NCBI RefSeq assembly: GCF_000373645.1 | Contig: NZ_KB892024.1 | Location: 62,001 to 126,000 of the forward strand | From: Streptomyces sp. ATexAB-D23 | GTDB lineage: Bacteria; Actinomycetota; Actinomycetes; Streptomycetales; Streptomycetaceae | Length of the DNA stretch: 64,000 nt | Direction: 5' to 3' | Part shown: one piece after another, positions 25,586 to 33,834 of the stretch | How positions within the stretch are numbered: the first letter of the stretch is position 1 | How the letters are laid out: the number at the start of each line of letters is the position of its first letter | Notes under the pieces: generated by a model | Database searches by the model: none | Seen by the model: the letters and a program-made list of their open reading frames with translations, nothing else | Told to the model about the DNA's origin: nothing | Made by a program: the position numbers and the translations under genes

Positions 25586-26730
25586 GCCGTCGGCAGGCGT
25601 ACGGTCACGGCGAGCCCGCCCTCCGGGCCCGGCACCGCCGTGACCGTACCGTCGTGGGCCATCGCGATGGACCGCACGATCGACAGGCCGAGCCCCGAGC
25701 CCGGCCCCATCCGGTCCCTGCCCTCGCCCCGGCGGAACGGCTCGAACAGGCCGGGGATGTCCGCCGCTTCCACCACCGGTCCCGTGTTGCGGACCTCCAG
25801 CAGCACCCCGGACCCGGCCGGCAGCACCGCCACCTCCACGCTCCCGTCGGGGACGTTGTACGTCACCGCGTTGGCCAGCAGGTTGGCCACCAGCTGAGCC
25901 AGCAGCAGCCGGTTGCCGCGCACCGGACAGGGCCGTGCGTCGAGCCGTACGCCCGGGTGCCGGGAAGCCTCCTCGGTGACCACCCTGGCCAGGTCCACCG
26001 GCTCCCGCTCGCTCACCCCGAGACCGCGCTCGCTGCGCGCCAGCACGAGCAGTCCCTCGATGAGCCGTTCGCTGCGGCGGTTGTTGTCCAGCAGCGTCTG
26101 CCGGGTCCGTACGAGGTCGTCGGGGGTCGGGTCGTCGAGACCGACCTGGATCGCGGCACGCTGGGTGGCCAGCGGGGTCCGCAGCTCGTGCGAGGCGTTG
26201 GCGATGAACCGCCGCTGGCTGTCGAAGGCCTTCTCCAGCCGGGCGAGCAGCGCGTCGAGCGTGTCGCCCAGCTCCTTGAGCTCGTCGTCGGGACCGCTGG
26301 GGGCGATCCGCTCGTGGAGTGTGTGCGCGGAGAGCCGGCGCGCCTTGGCCGTCATGGCGTGGACGGGCCGCAGGACCCGCCCCGCGGTCCACCAGCCGAC
26401 GCCCACCGCGCACGCGGTCATCACGAGCAGCGCGGCCGCCGACCAGATGAGCAGCTGATGGCCGGCCGCGTCGCTGACGTGGTCGGTGAGGTCGTAGACG
26501 GTCGGCGGGCCGAGACGGTGGCGGCTGACGAGCGGCCCGTTGACCGCGTAGCCGGGCTGGACCACGGCGGCCGTCTCGGCGATGGCGCGGGCCTGCGAGT
26601 CCGTACCGGCGCGGGAGGCCAGGTTGACGGTGGCGAGCAGGGCCGTGCCGAGGACGAGGAAGACCCCGCCGTAGACGAGGGCGATGCGGGTTCTGATCGT
26701 GGAGTGCGGCAGCAGCGCCGGACGCTTCAC
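25519..26730 (-). CDS. Sensor histidine kinase, HAMP/EnvZ type
   Basis: A 403-residue kinase with two membrane helices (about 15-38 and 95-115) around an extracytoplasmic sensor loop of about 55 residues, a HAMP domain (about 116-168), a dimerisation/phosphoacceptor helix with H181 in SHELRTPLATQ, and a HATPase domain (N-box LVANLLANAVTYN, G-box GSGLGLSIV). It should autophosphorylate at H181 and pass phosphate to the upstream OmpR-type regulator. The GTG at 26730 overlaps the regulator stop by four bases (GTGA). Signal unknown. Its 3' end runs 67 bases into the convergent vWA gene. Confidence 0.9.
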   Translation of the reverse strand: MKRPALLPHSTIRTRIALVYGGVFLVLGTALLATVNLASRAGTDSQARAIAETAAVVQPGYAVNGPLVSRHRLGPPTVYDLTDHVSDAAGHQLLIWSAAALLVMTACAVGVGWWTAGRVLRPVHAMTAKARRLSAHTLHERIAPSGPDDELKELGDTLDALLARLEKAFDSQRRFIANASHELRTPLATQRAAIQVGLDDPTPDDLVRTRQTLLDNNRRSERLIEGLLVLARSERGLGVSEREPVDLARVVTEEASRHPGVRLDARPCPVRGNRLLLAQLVANLLANAVTYNVPDGSVEVAVLPAGSGVLLEVRNTGPVVEAADIPGLFEPFRRGEGRDRMGPGSGLGLSIVRSIAMAHDGTVTAVPGPEGGLAVTVRLPTAQEPAAVSRPATHAGSAASSSR

Positions 26731-27380
26731 AGTGCGTACCCCACGCCCTGCACGGTGCGGATCAGGGCCGGCTCGCCGAGCTTGCCGCGCAGCTTGCTCA
26801 TGCAGACGCGGACGGCGCCCGTGAAGGGGTCGGCGTTGGCGTCCCAGGCCCGCTCCAGCAGTTCCTCGGCGCTGACCGTCCCGCCGTCCGCCTCCAGCAG
26901 CAGCTGGAGCACGGTGAACTCCTTCGGCGACAGGTCCAGGTCCCGCCCGTCCCTGGTCGCGGACCGGCGTACGGTGTCGAGCCGGATGCCGTACCGCTCC
27001 AGCTGCGGCGGTACGGGGCGGGCGCTGCGCCGCCGCAGGGCGCGCACCCGCGAAACGAGTTCGGGGAACTCGAAGGGTTTGCCGAGATAGTCGTCGGCGC
27101 CCAGGTCGAGCCCGGCGACCCGGTCCTCCATGGTCCCGGCCGCCGTCAGCATCAGGATCCTGGTGCGGGAGCCCGAGGCGACGAGTCCGCGCGCCACGTC
27201 GTCGCCGTGCACCCGGGGCAGGTCGCGGTCCAGCACGACCACGTCGTAGTCGTGCAGCCCCAGGTAGGCCTGGGCGGCATCACCGCTGTACACCGTGTCG
27301 ACGGCGAATCCGGCCCGCCGCAGCCCGGTGGCGACCAGTTCCGCAAGGATTTCCTCGTCCTCGGCGACCAGTACCCGCAT
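26727..27380 (-). CDS. OmpR/PhoB-family response regulator
   Basis: A 217-residue regulator: receiver domain (about 1-118) with acidic pair E7/D8, phosphoacceptor D51 in VVVLDRDLP and K101 in YLGKPFEFPEL, then a winged-helix Trans_reg_C domain (about 125-217, ending TVQGVGYAL). Paired with the downstream kinase through a GTGA overlap. The ATG at 27380 has GAGGG nine bases upstream. About 60-120 bases upstream there is a two-unit 32-bp tandem repeat, a likely binding site for this regulator. Regulon unknown. Confidence 0.9.
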   Translation of the reverse strand: MRVLVAEDEEILAELVATGLRRAGFAVDTVYSGDAAQAYLGLHDYDVVVLDRDLPRVHGDDVARGLVASGSRTRILMLTAAGTMEDRVAGLDLGADDYLGKPFEFPELVSRVRALRRRSARPVPPQLERYGIRLDTVRRSATRDGRDLDLSPKEFTVLQLLLEADGGTVSAEELLERAWDANADPFTGAVRVCMSKLRGKLGEPALIRTVQGVGYAL

Positions 27381-27435
27381 CGTGATGTCCCTCGCCTCGT
27401 GCATGCGTGTCCACTCCCTCCCAGGATGCGTCCTT

Positions 27436-27499
27436 GATACGGGAAGGGAGGTTTCGCAAAGCTCTCCGATACGGGAGGACACGTTTCGCAAAGCTCTCC
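27436..27499 (-). promoter_or_regulatory. Two tandem 32-bp direct repeats upstream of the response regulator
   Basis: Units 27436-27467 and 27468-27499 share the first nine bases (GATACGGGA) and the last sixteen (TTTCGCAAAGCTCTCC), differing only in the seven bases between. Thirty-two bases is three helical turns, so two protein dimers would sit on the same DNA face. OmpR-family regulators bind direct repeats, so autoregulation by the adjacent regulator is the simplest reading. The next gene downstream on the other side (L,D-transpeptidase) ends at 27531 and is not controlled from here. Confidence 0.6.
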
Positions 27500-27530
27500 G
27501 TCCCGGGACGGGCCCCGCGCGGCGGGCGGC

Positions 27531-28346
27531 TCAGCGGCGCAGCGACTGGGCGTCCCCCATCACGATGACGGGTTGGAGGGCCGGGTCGAGGACGCCGAGG
27601 AGCTGCTTCATCCGGTCCTCGGTGACCGAGACGCAGCCCTGCGTGGGCCCGCCGTGGTCGACGTGGATCCAGATGCCTCCGCCGCGTTCCTCGCCGAGGG
27701 GGCGGGTGCGATCGAGCGGGGAGGTGCCGGGGGCCCGGTTGTAGTCGATGGCGACGACGTAGTCGAAGGAGCCCTCCAGCGGCTCCCCCTGGAACCCTTC
27801 GCCGGTCACGGCGAAGTCGGGGCTCAGGTCGTACGGGAAGGCGGTGTCCGGGGGTGCGAGACGGCCGCCGGCCGCGGTCAGGGTGAAGACGCCGACGGGT
27901 GAGCGCAGATCGCCCTCCTGGTGCTCGTCGGTCCAGCCGTTGAGCGCGTTGTGCGCGGGCCAGGGCGGTAGCGCGGCCCGCCAGCCGGGGCCGGTGGGGC
28001 CGTCCCGGGTGTAGAGGACGGCGGTCGATGTGGGGGAGTCCGGGGACTCCCCGGTGACGACGAACGCCTGCCGCGCCCCGGCCGGGATCGCCGCCCGGGT
28101 CTGCGGACCGAGCCCCGGGATCTCCGCCGGCACCGGCGACGGCTCCGGCGCGGACGGAGACGGGGACGGGGATGCCGCCGCCCCGGGCGGCCCCGGTACA
28201 CCGTCGACGTGCGCGCGCTCCGTGGCGCCGCCCAGGTCCGTACCGGCGATGCCACCCGCCCCGCATCCGGCGAGCAGCACGAGAAGGACGAGGGCGCAGG
28301 CGACGTGGGGCAGGCGCAGGGGTGCGTGCGAAGGGGACGCGGGCAC
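27531..28346 (-). CDS. L,D-transpeptidase (YkuD-like) lipoprotein
   Basis: A 271-residue exported protein. The N-terminus has a hydrophobic helix ending in the lipobox LLAGC (lipidated Cys at about residue 28), then a Ser/Pro-rich linker (about 55-80), and a YkuD-like domain with IHVDHGGPTQGCVSV near the C-terminus, in which H and C form the active site. Such enzymes make 3-3 cross-links in peptidoglycan or hydrolyse peptide cross-bridges. The GTG at 28346 has GGAG six bases upstream; the longer frame to 28433 would bury the signal peptide. It lies after the response-regulator promoter in the same direction. Confidence 0.82.
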   Translation of the reverse strand: MPASPSHAPLRLPHVACALVLLVLLAGCGAGGIAGTDLGGATERAHVDGVPGPPGAAASPSPSPSAPEPSPVPAEIPGLGPQTRAAIPAGARQAFVVTGESPDSPTSTAVLYTRDGPTGPGWRAALPPWPAHNALNGWTDEHQEGDLRSPVGVFTLTAAGGRLAPPDTAFPYDLSPDFAVTGEGFQGEPLEGSFDYVVAIDYNRAPGTSPLDRTRPLGEERGGGIWIHVDHGGPTQGCVSVTEDRMKQLLGVLDPALQPVIVMGDAQSLRR

Positions 28347-28485
28347 GGAGGGCTCCTCAGCGGTCGGCACGCCGGTGTCGGCCCAGCCAGTCATTGCCGC
28401 CCGCGCAGCCGCCCAATCCGCCGCGGAGCCCATCCGGCCGTAGCCGTTCAGGTGATGCGTGTACTTGTATGCAACCGGACGCGCA

Positions 28486-28543
28486 CTGGGACCTGTCCGG
28501 CGGATCTTCGCGGGCCCACGAGGATCCGCCGGACAGGCCCCAG
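28486..28543. repeat. 58-bp palindrome built around GGGCCC
   Basis: The arms pair through CTGGG, one A/C mismatch, CCTGTCCGGCGGATC, then a wobble and one further mismatch, to the centre GGGCCC. It lies between the L,D-transpeptidase start region and the aspS terminator. A shorter relative occurs at 23469-23490. The structure could be a strong terminator or a dispersed palindromic repeat. Confidence 0.65.
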
Positions 28544-28546
28544 CAG

Positions 28547-28586
28547 TGAAACAGCCCCCGGCCGGTGAGGGCCGAGGGCTGTTTCA
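28547..28586 (-). terminator. aspS terminator hairpin that overlaps parS
   Basis: TGAAACAGCCC at 28547-28557 pairs with GGGCTGTTTCA at 28576-28586, with an additional CCGGCC/GGCCGG-type inner pairing. It is downstream of aspS on the minus strand. The TTTCA end of the stem is also the first part of the parS palindrome at 28581-28594, so the two signals share bases. Confidence 0.75.
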
Positions 28587-28594
28587 CGTGAAAC
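28581..28594. promoter_or_regulatory. parS site 1 (ParB-binding centromere)
   Basis: GTTTCACGTGAAAC, identical to the Streptomyces parS consensus, with the 5' flanking T present and the 3' A replaced by C. ParB nucleates here and spreads to segregate chromosomes. Known parS sites in this genus cluster around oriC, so this anchors the window near the origin. Confidence 0.88.
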
Positions 28595-28622
28595 CCCAGT
28601 GCGGGGCGCGCGGCTTGGACGG

Positions 28623-30404
28623 CTACTTCTGCGCGTCCTTCGCCGGCGCGGCCGGCTTGCGGAGCTGGATGTTCAGCTCGCGCAGCCGGGTCTCGTCCAG
28701 CACGGTCGGCGCACCCATCATCAGGTCCTGGGCGTTGCCGTTGAGCGGGAAGGCGATCGTCTCGCGGATGTTCGGCTCGTCGGCCAGCAGCATCACGATG
28801 CGGTCGACGCCCGGGGCGATGCCGCCGTGCGGCGGGGCGCCGAGGCGGAAGGCCTTGAGCATGCCCGCGAACTCGTGCTCCACGGTCTCGCGGTCGTAGC
28901 CGGCGATCTCGAAGGCCTTGATCATCAGCTCGGGCTCGTGGTTCCGGATGGCTCCGGAGGACAGCTCGATGCCGTTGCAGACGATGTCGTACTGCCAGGC
29001 GAGGATGTCCAGCGGGTCCTTCTCCTCCAGGTCCTTCAGGCCGCCCTGGGGCATCGAGAAGGGGTTGTGCGAGAAGTCGATCTTGCCGGTCTCCTCGTCC
29101 TTCTCGTACATCGGGAAGTCGACGACCCAGCAGAACCGGAAGACGCCCTCCTCGAAGTGACCGGCCCGCTTGGCGGCCTCGACGCGGACGGCGGACATGA
29201 TCTTGGAGACCTCGTCGAACTCGCCGGCGCCGAAGAAGACGGCGTGGCCCGGAACGAGGGAGAGCCGCTCGGTGAGCGTCTTGACGTCGGTCTCGGTGAG
29301 GAACTTGGCGATCGGGCCGGCCAGTGTGCCGTCCTCGCCGACGCGGACCCAGGCCAGGCCCTTGGCGCCGTGCTCCACGGCGTACTCGCCGAGGCCGTCG
29401 AAGAACTTGCGGGACTGGCCCGCGGTGTCCGGCACCGGAAGGGCACGGACGTGCTTGCCGGCGAAGGCCTTGAACCCCGAGTCCGCGAAGACGTCGGAGA
29501 TGTCGACCAGCTCCAGCTTGGCGCGCAGGTCCGGCTTGTCGTTGCCGTACTTCAGCATCGACTCGCGGAACGGGATGCGCGGGAACGGCGAGGTGACGTG
29601 GCGGCCGTTGCCGAACTCCTCGAAGAGCTCGGTCATCAGCTTCTCGATCGGCCGGAAGACGTCTTCCTGCTCCACGAAGGACATCTCGACGTCGAGCTGG
29701 TAGAACTCGCCCGGCGAGCGGTCGGCGCGGGCGTCCTCGTCGCGGAAGCACGGCGCGATCTGGAAGTAGCGGTCGAAGCCGGAGATCATCAGCAGCTGCT
29801 TGAACTGCTGCGGGGCCTGCGGCAGCGCGTAGAACTTGCCGGGGTTCAGCCGGGACGGGACGACGAAGTCACGGGCGCCCTCGGGGGAGGTCGCGGTGAG
29901 GATCGGCGTCGCCATCTCGTTGAAGCCGAGGGCCACCATCTTGGACCGGATCGCGGCGATCACGGCGGAGCGCAGCATGATGTTGCGGTGCATGCGCTCG
30001 CGGCGCAGGTCCAGGAAGCGGTACTCCAGGCGCCGCTCCTCGTTGACCCCGTCCTCGGCGTTGATCGTGAAGGGCAGCGGGCCGGCCTCGCCCAGCACCT
30101 CGACCTCGGAGACCTCGATCTCGATCTCACCGGTCGGCAGGTCCGGGTTCACGTTGTCGGCGCCGCGTGCGGAGACCTTGCCGTCGATCCGTACGACGGT
30201 CTCCTTGGTGAGCTTCGCCAGGGCGTCGTTGCCGGGGGTGCCGGGGCGGGCGACGAGCTGCACCAGACCGTAGTGGTCGCGCAGATCGATGAAGAGGATG
30301 CCGCCCAGGTCTCGGCGATTGTGCAGCCAGCCGCTCAGCCGGACGTCGGTGCCGACGTCAGAGGCGCGGAGCTCGCCGCAGGTGTGGGACCTGTACCGAT
30401 GCAT
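28623..30404 (-). CDS. aspS: Aspartyl-tRNA synthetase
   Basis: A 593-residue bacterial-type class IIb synthetase. It has the N-terminal OB anticodon-binding domain (about 1-105, LSGWLHNRRDLGGILFIDLRD), motif 1 in the VVPSRLNPGKFYALPQAPQQFKQLLM region, motif 2 in CFRDEDARADRSPGEFYQLDVEMSF, the bacterial insertion (GAD) domain and motif 3 in GIAPGVDRIVMLLADEPNIRET. It charges tRNA-Asp with aspartate; in actinobacteria such enzymes may also charge tRNA-Asn for later amidation by GatCAB. ATG start at 30404. Single gene with its own terminator that overlaps parS. Confidence 0.97.
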   Translation of the reverse strand: MHRYRSHTCGELRASDVGTDVRLSGWLHNRRDLGGILFIDLRDHYGLVQLVARPGTPGNDALAKLTKETVVRIDGKVSARGADNVNPDLPTGEIEIEVSEVEVLGEAGPLPFTINAEDGVNEERRLEYRFLDLRRERMHRNIMLRSAVIAAIRSKMVALGFNEMATPILTATSPEGARDFVVPSRLNPGKFYALPQAPQQFKQLLMISGFDRYFQIAPCFRDEDARADRSPGEFYQLDVEMSFVEQEDVFRPIEKLMTELFEEFGNGRHVTSPFPRIPFRESMLKYGNDKPDLRAKLELVDISDVFADSGFKAFAGKHVRALPVPDTAGQSRKFFDGLGEYAVEHGAKGLAWVRVGEDGTLAGPIAKFLTETDVKTLTERLSLVPGHAVFFGAGEFDEVSKIMSAVRVEAAKRAGHFEEGVFRFCWVVDFPMYEKDEETGKIDFSHNPFSMPQGGLKDLEEKDPLDILAWQYDIVCNGIELSSGAIRNHEPELMIKAFEIAGYDRETVEHEFAGMLKAFRLGAPPHGGIAPGVDRIVMLLADEPNIRETIAFPLNGNAQDLMMGAPTVLDETRLRELNIQLRKPAAPAKDAQK

Positions 30405-30544
30405 CGTCGTTCATCCAGTCTTCGCGGTTGGGGGAGGAATCAGCCTCCCCAGGCTACCGCCCGCGACCGGAGCGTTTCATTGCCTTTGCCCTTACCAAGA
30501 TCGTCCGCACGCCCGCACCGCTGCCCTCCGGGTACATGCAGGTT

Positions 30545-30550
30545 TAAAGT
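30545..30550 (+). promoter_or_regulatory. Candidate -10 box TAAAGT of a leaderless SpoIIE-type gene
   Basis: TAAAGT ends seven bases before the ATG at 30557. With initiation about seven bases downstream of the -10 box, transcription would begin at or next to the start codon, a leaderless arrangement common in Streptomyces. No Shine-Dalgarno sequence is present. Confidence 0.5.
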
Positions 30551-30556
30551 GGGGCA

Positions 30557-32674
30557 ATGCGCACCGAGGATGTGCTGGCCGCGACCGCGACCGGGCTGTG
30601 GCGCTGGGACAACGAAGCCGGGACGGTCACCCTGGACGCGGAGGCCGCCCGCCTGCTGGAGCTGCCCGCCGAGCCCGGTGTCTTCCGCGAGTCCGAGGTT
30701 CGCGCCCGCTTCCACCCCGTCGACTGGAACGAGATCATGGGCGTGATCTCCCTCGCCGTCGCCGAGGGCACCCTCGCCGAGGCCCGGCTGCGGATCGTGG
30801 ACGGGGACGGCCGGGTCCTGCGCACCGTGCGCAGCCGCTCCAAGCCGGTCCCCGGCGGCGATGACGGCAGGGACTACGCGCTCATCGGCACCCTCCAGGA
30901 GACCGTGGAGCCCCCGCCGGGCACCGCCGGGGCGCAGGCCGCGATCACCGGTGACTGGCGGCGCTCCCGCGAGGCGTTCCTGCTGGACGCCGGCCGGGCC
31001 CTGGCCGAGGCGGGGTCGACCACGGAGGTGCTGCGGGTCGCCTACTCGCTCTCCATGCCCGGGTTCTCGCCGGACGGTCTCGCGGTCTTCGGCGTCGAGG
31101 GCGAGCGGCTGACCATCGTCGGGCAGCACGGGCACACCCTGGGCGACGAGGGCCCGTTCACCGACATGCCGCTGGAGACGGACTACCCGGCCACCGAGGT
31201 CATCCGGACCGGCCGGGCCATCTATCTGCCCACCCCGGACGACTACCGCAGCCGCTACCCCGCCACCTGGCCGCTGGTCCGGCGGTTCGGGCGCCGCTCC
31301 TGGGCGTTCCTGCCGCTCATCGTGTCCGGGCGCACGATGGGCACCTGGATGGCGGGCTTCCGGCACCCGGTGTCCTTCTCGCCGGACGAGCGGTCCGTGC
31401 TGACGACCGTGGCCCGGATGCTCGCCCAGGCGCTGGACCGGGCCGGCGTCGCCGACACCGAGCGGGAGCTGTCACTCGGCCTCCAGCGCTCGATGATGCC
31501 CTCGCTGGGCCCCGGCATCCCGGGGATGACCGTGGCCGCCCGCTACGTCCCGACCGGGGGCGGCCTCCAGGTCGGCGGCGACTGGTACGACCTGATCCCG
31601 CTCCCCAACGGCCGCATCGCCCTCGTCATCGGCGACGTCCAGGGGCACGACGTACGGGCGGCGGGGATCATGGGCCAGCTGCGGATCGCCCTGCGCGCGT
31701 ACGCCTCCGAGGGGCACCGCCCCGACGCGGTGCTCTCCCGCGCCTCCCGCTTCCTCTGCGGGCTCACCGACCCCCACGAGGCCGACGAGGCCACGGCTGC
31801 GCGTTTCGCGACCTGCCTGTACGCGGAGGCCGACCCGGAGACCGGCGTCCTGGACATCGCGCGGGCCGGCCACCCCGACCCCGTGGTGATGACGGCCGAC
31901 GGGACCGCCGTCATCCGGCAGACCGAGGGCGGGCTGCCGCTCGGCATCGAGGCGGACACGGACTATCCGACGACGCAGGTCGTCCTGGAGGCCGGGCAGA
32001 CGATCATGCTCTGCACGGACGGGCTGATCGAGACCGGCGGCCATGACCTCGTCACCGGCTGGGTACGGCTGCAGCCCATCCTGGAGCGGCACACCGACGA
32101 CCTGGAGAGGCTCGCGGACGCGCTGGTGCAGGCCGTGCACGGCCCCGGCTCGCACTACACGACCGGGCCGCTCCCCGACCGGCGCGAGGACGACGTCGCG
32201 GTGCTGCTGCTGCGCCGCGAGGGGCCCGTCACACACCCGCCCGCGCCCCGGCGGACCGCTCTGACCATCGCCCAGGCCGAGCCGGAGCGGATCTCGGTGG
32301 CCCGGCAGCAGCTGCGGGAGCTGCTGCACGACTGGGCGGACCCGGACCAGGTCGACGCGGCCGTGCTGCTGCTCTCCGAGATGGCCACGAATGTCCTGGT
32401 GCACACGGACGGCGACGCGCTGATGGTCGCGCAGGCCGGCGGGGTGCCGGGGGAGCGGTGTCTGCGCGTGGACATGTCCGACGGCAGCGACGAGCTGCCG
32501 CACAAGCGCAGCCCTGGGGAGATGGCCTCCAGCGGCCGGGGCCTGGTGCTGATGGAGATGCTCGCCCACCGGTGGGGGGTCGACCCGCGCGGGGCGGGCA
32601 AGTCGATCTGGTTCGAGCTGAACGAGGCGGAGGAGCCCGCCCTGCCGGACCTGGACGCCCTGCCCGATCTGTGA
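30557..32674 (+). CDS. PAS-GAF-SpoIIE (PP2C) phosphatase with C-terminal HATPase
   Basis: A 705-residue regulator of partner-switching type. Order: a PAS domain (about 5-120), a GAF domain (about 140-300, ALDRAGVADTERELS at its end), a SpoIIE/PP2C phosphatase (about 325-545, with YVPTGGGLQVGGDWYD and VIGDVQGHD metal-binding motifs) and an RsbW-like HATPase (about 565-700, LLSEMATNVLVHTDGD). It should dephosphorylate an anti-anti-sigma factor and may also bind or phosphorylate one. The ATG at 30557 is only seven bases after TAAAGT (30545-30550), so the mRNA is probably leaderless. It is divergent from aspS. Confidence 0.88.
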   Translation: MRTEDVLAATATGLWRWDNEAGTVTLDAEAARLLELPAEPGVFRESEVRARFHPVDWNEIMGVISLAVAEGTLAEARLRIVDGDGRVLRTVRSRSKPVPGGDDGRDYALIGTLQETVEPPPGTAGAQAAITGDWRRSREAFLLDAGRALAEAGSTTEVLRVAYSLSMPGFSPDGLAVFGVEGERLTIVGQHGHTLGDEGPFTDMPLETDYPATEVIRTGRAIYLPTPDDYRSRYPATWPLVRRFGRRSWAFLPLIVSGRTMGTWMAGFRHPVSFSPDERSVLTTVARMLAQALDRAGVADTERELSLGLQRSMMPSLGPGIPGMTVAARYVPTGGGLQVGGDWYDLIPLPNGRIALVIGDVQGHDVRAAGIMGQLRIALRAYASEGHRPDAVLSRASRFLCGLTDPHEADEATAARFATCLYAEADPETGVLDIARAGHPDPVVMTADGTAVIRQTEGGLPLGIEADTDYPTTQVVLEAGQTIMLCTDGLIETGGHDLVTGWVRLQPILERHTDDLERLADALVQAVHGPGSHYTTGPLPDRREDDVAVLLLRREGPVTHPPAPRRTALTIAQAEPERISVARQQLRELLHDWADPDQVDAAVLLLSEMATNVLVHTDGDALMVAQAGGVPGERCLRVDMSDGSDELPHKRSPGEMASSGRGLVLMEMLAHRWGVDPRGAGKSIWFELNEAEEPALPDLDALPDL

Positions 32675-32685
32675 ACCGTCAGGAC

Positions 32686-33744
32686 CTAGTTCTCAGGGGT
32701 CTCCGGGTGGCCGCCCTTGCGCAGCTCCCCCAGGATGCCGAAGGCAGCCGCGCACAGCGGCACGGCGAGCAGCATGCCGAGGATGCCCGCCACGCTCGCG
32801 CCCGCCGTCAGCGCGATCAGGATCATCGCGGGGTGCATCTGGACCGTACGGCTCTGGATCATCGGCTGAAGGATGTGGCCCTCCAGCACCTGCACGGCGA
32901 GGACGACACCGAGCGCCCACAGCGCGATGACGAACCCCCGGTCCGCGAGCGCCACCAGGACCGCGACCGTTCCGGAGATGAACGCGCCGAGGTACGGGAT
33001 GTAGGCGCCGACGAGCACCAGCGCGCCGAGCCCCACCGCGCCGGGCACCCGCAGGATCAGCAGCCCGACCGTGATGCAGACGGCGTCGATCAGCGCGATG
33101 AGCGTCGTTCCGCGCATGAAGCCCTCGACGGCTTCGAAGGCGCGCCGTCCCATCGCCTCGACCATGGCCCCGGTGCCGCGCGGGGCGACGGCGTGGGCGA
33201 GACGTGCCGCCCGGTCGGAGTCGCGGAGGAAGAAGAAGGTCAGCAGCAGGGCGAGGACGCTGGTGGCGATGAGGGAGCCGATCAGGCTGATGCCGGTGAG
33301 GAGCCCGCCCGCGGCGCTCGCACCGAACTTCGAGACCAGCTGGCGGGCGTTGGCCGCCAGGTCGTCCACGTTGGTGCCGTCCGCGACGTCGAAGTGGTCG
33401 ATGACCCACTGCCCGGCGTCCTTCAGTGACCGGACGATCTGGTCACCGGTCTCCACGAGCGCGGAGACGACGATGTAGCCCGCGCCGCCGACGACGGCGA
33501 CGAGGAGCGCGCAGGTGACGAAGGCGGCCAGCGAGCGGTTCACGCCGTGGGTGGTCATCCGGCGGTGCACCGGGCCGAGCAGCGCCGTACCGAGCAGCGC
33601 GAGCAGTACGGGTGTGACCGCGGTCTTGAGGGCGATGCACACCCAGACGGCGACGGCGGTGACACCCGCGACCAGCAGGAGGACGCCGCACCAGGCGGCC
33701 GTCCGCCGGGCGCCGTCGGGCAGGAGGGGCTTCTGGGTCTGCAC
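32686..33744 (-). CDS. AI-2E family (PerM-like) membrane transporter
   Basis: A 352-residue membrane protein with about seven or eight helices arranged as in PerM/YdiK/TqsA: two N-terminal helices, a helix-plus-large-soluble segment (about 100-165), then a cluster with GALVLVGAYIPYLGAFISG and MIQSRTVQMHPAMILIALTAGASVAGILGMLLAVP, which is the family signature. Members export autoinducer-2 or act as Na+/H+ antiporters. The start at 33744 follows AGAGG. It ends 11 bases from the convergent SpoIIE-type gene. Confidence 0.88.
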   Translation of the reverse strand: MQTQKPLLPDGARRTAAWCGVLLLVAGVTAVAVWVCIALKTAVTPVLLALLGTALLGPVHRRMTTHGVNRSLAAFVTCALLVAVVGGAGYIVVSALVETGDQIVRSLKDAGQWVIDHFDVADGTNVDDLAANARQLVSKFGASAAGGLLTGISLIGSLIATSVLALLLTFFFLRDSDRAARLAHAVAPRGTGAMVEAMGRRAFEAVEGFMRGTTLIALIDAVCITVGLLILRVPGAVGLGALVLVGAYIPYLGAFISGTVAVLVALADRGFVIALWALGVVLAVQVLEGHILQPMIQSRTVQMHPAMILIALTAGASVAGILGMLLAVPLCAAAFGILGELRKGGHPETPEN

Positions 33745-33834
33745 CCTCTCAGCCGATCACGCCCGGGAAGCGCTGTCCCGCCCGTGCCGCCGTACGAGCG
33801 ACGGGGTGTCGCCCGGCGGCGGGGCGGGAGGCGG

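Noticed and set aside
24182..27380. Tellurite-resistance (ter) operon around the vWA gene
   Set aside because: No TerD, TerB or TerC homologue in the window; only the vWA domain is similar.
28599..30746. Plus-strand open frame of 715 codons across aspS
   Set aside because: Antisense shadow of a certain aminoacyl-tRNA synthetase gene.
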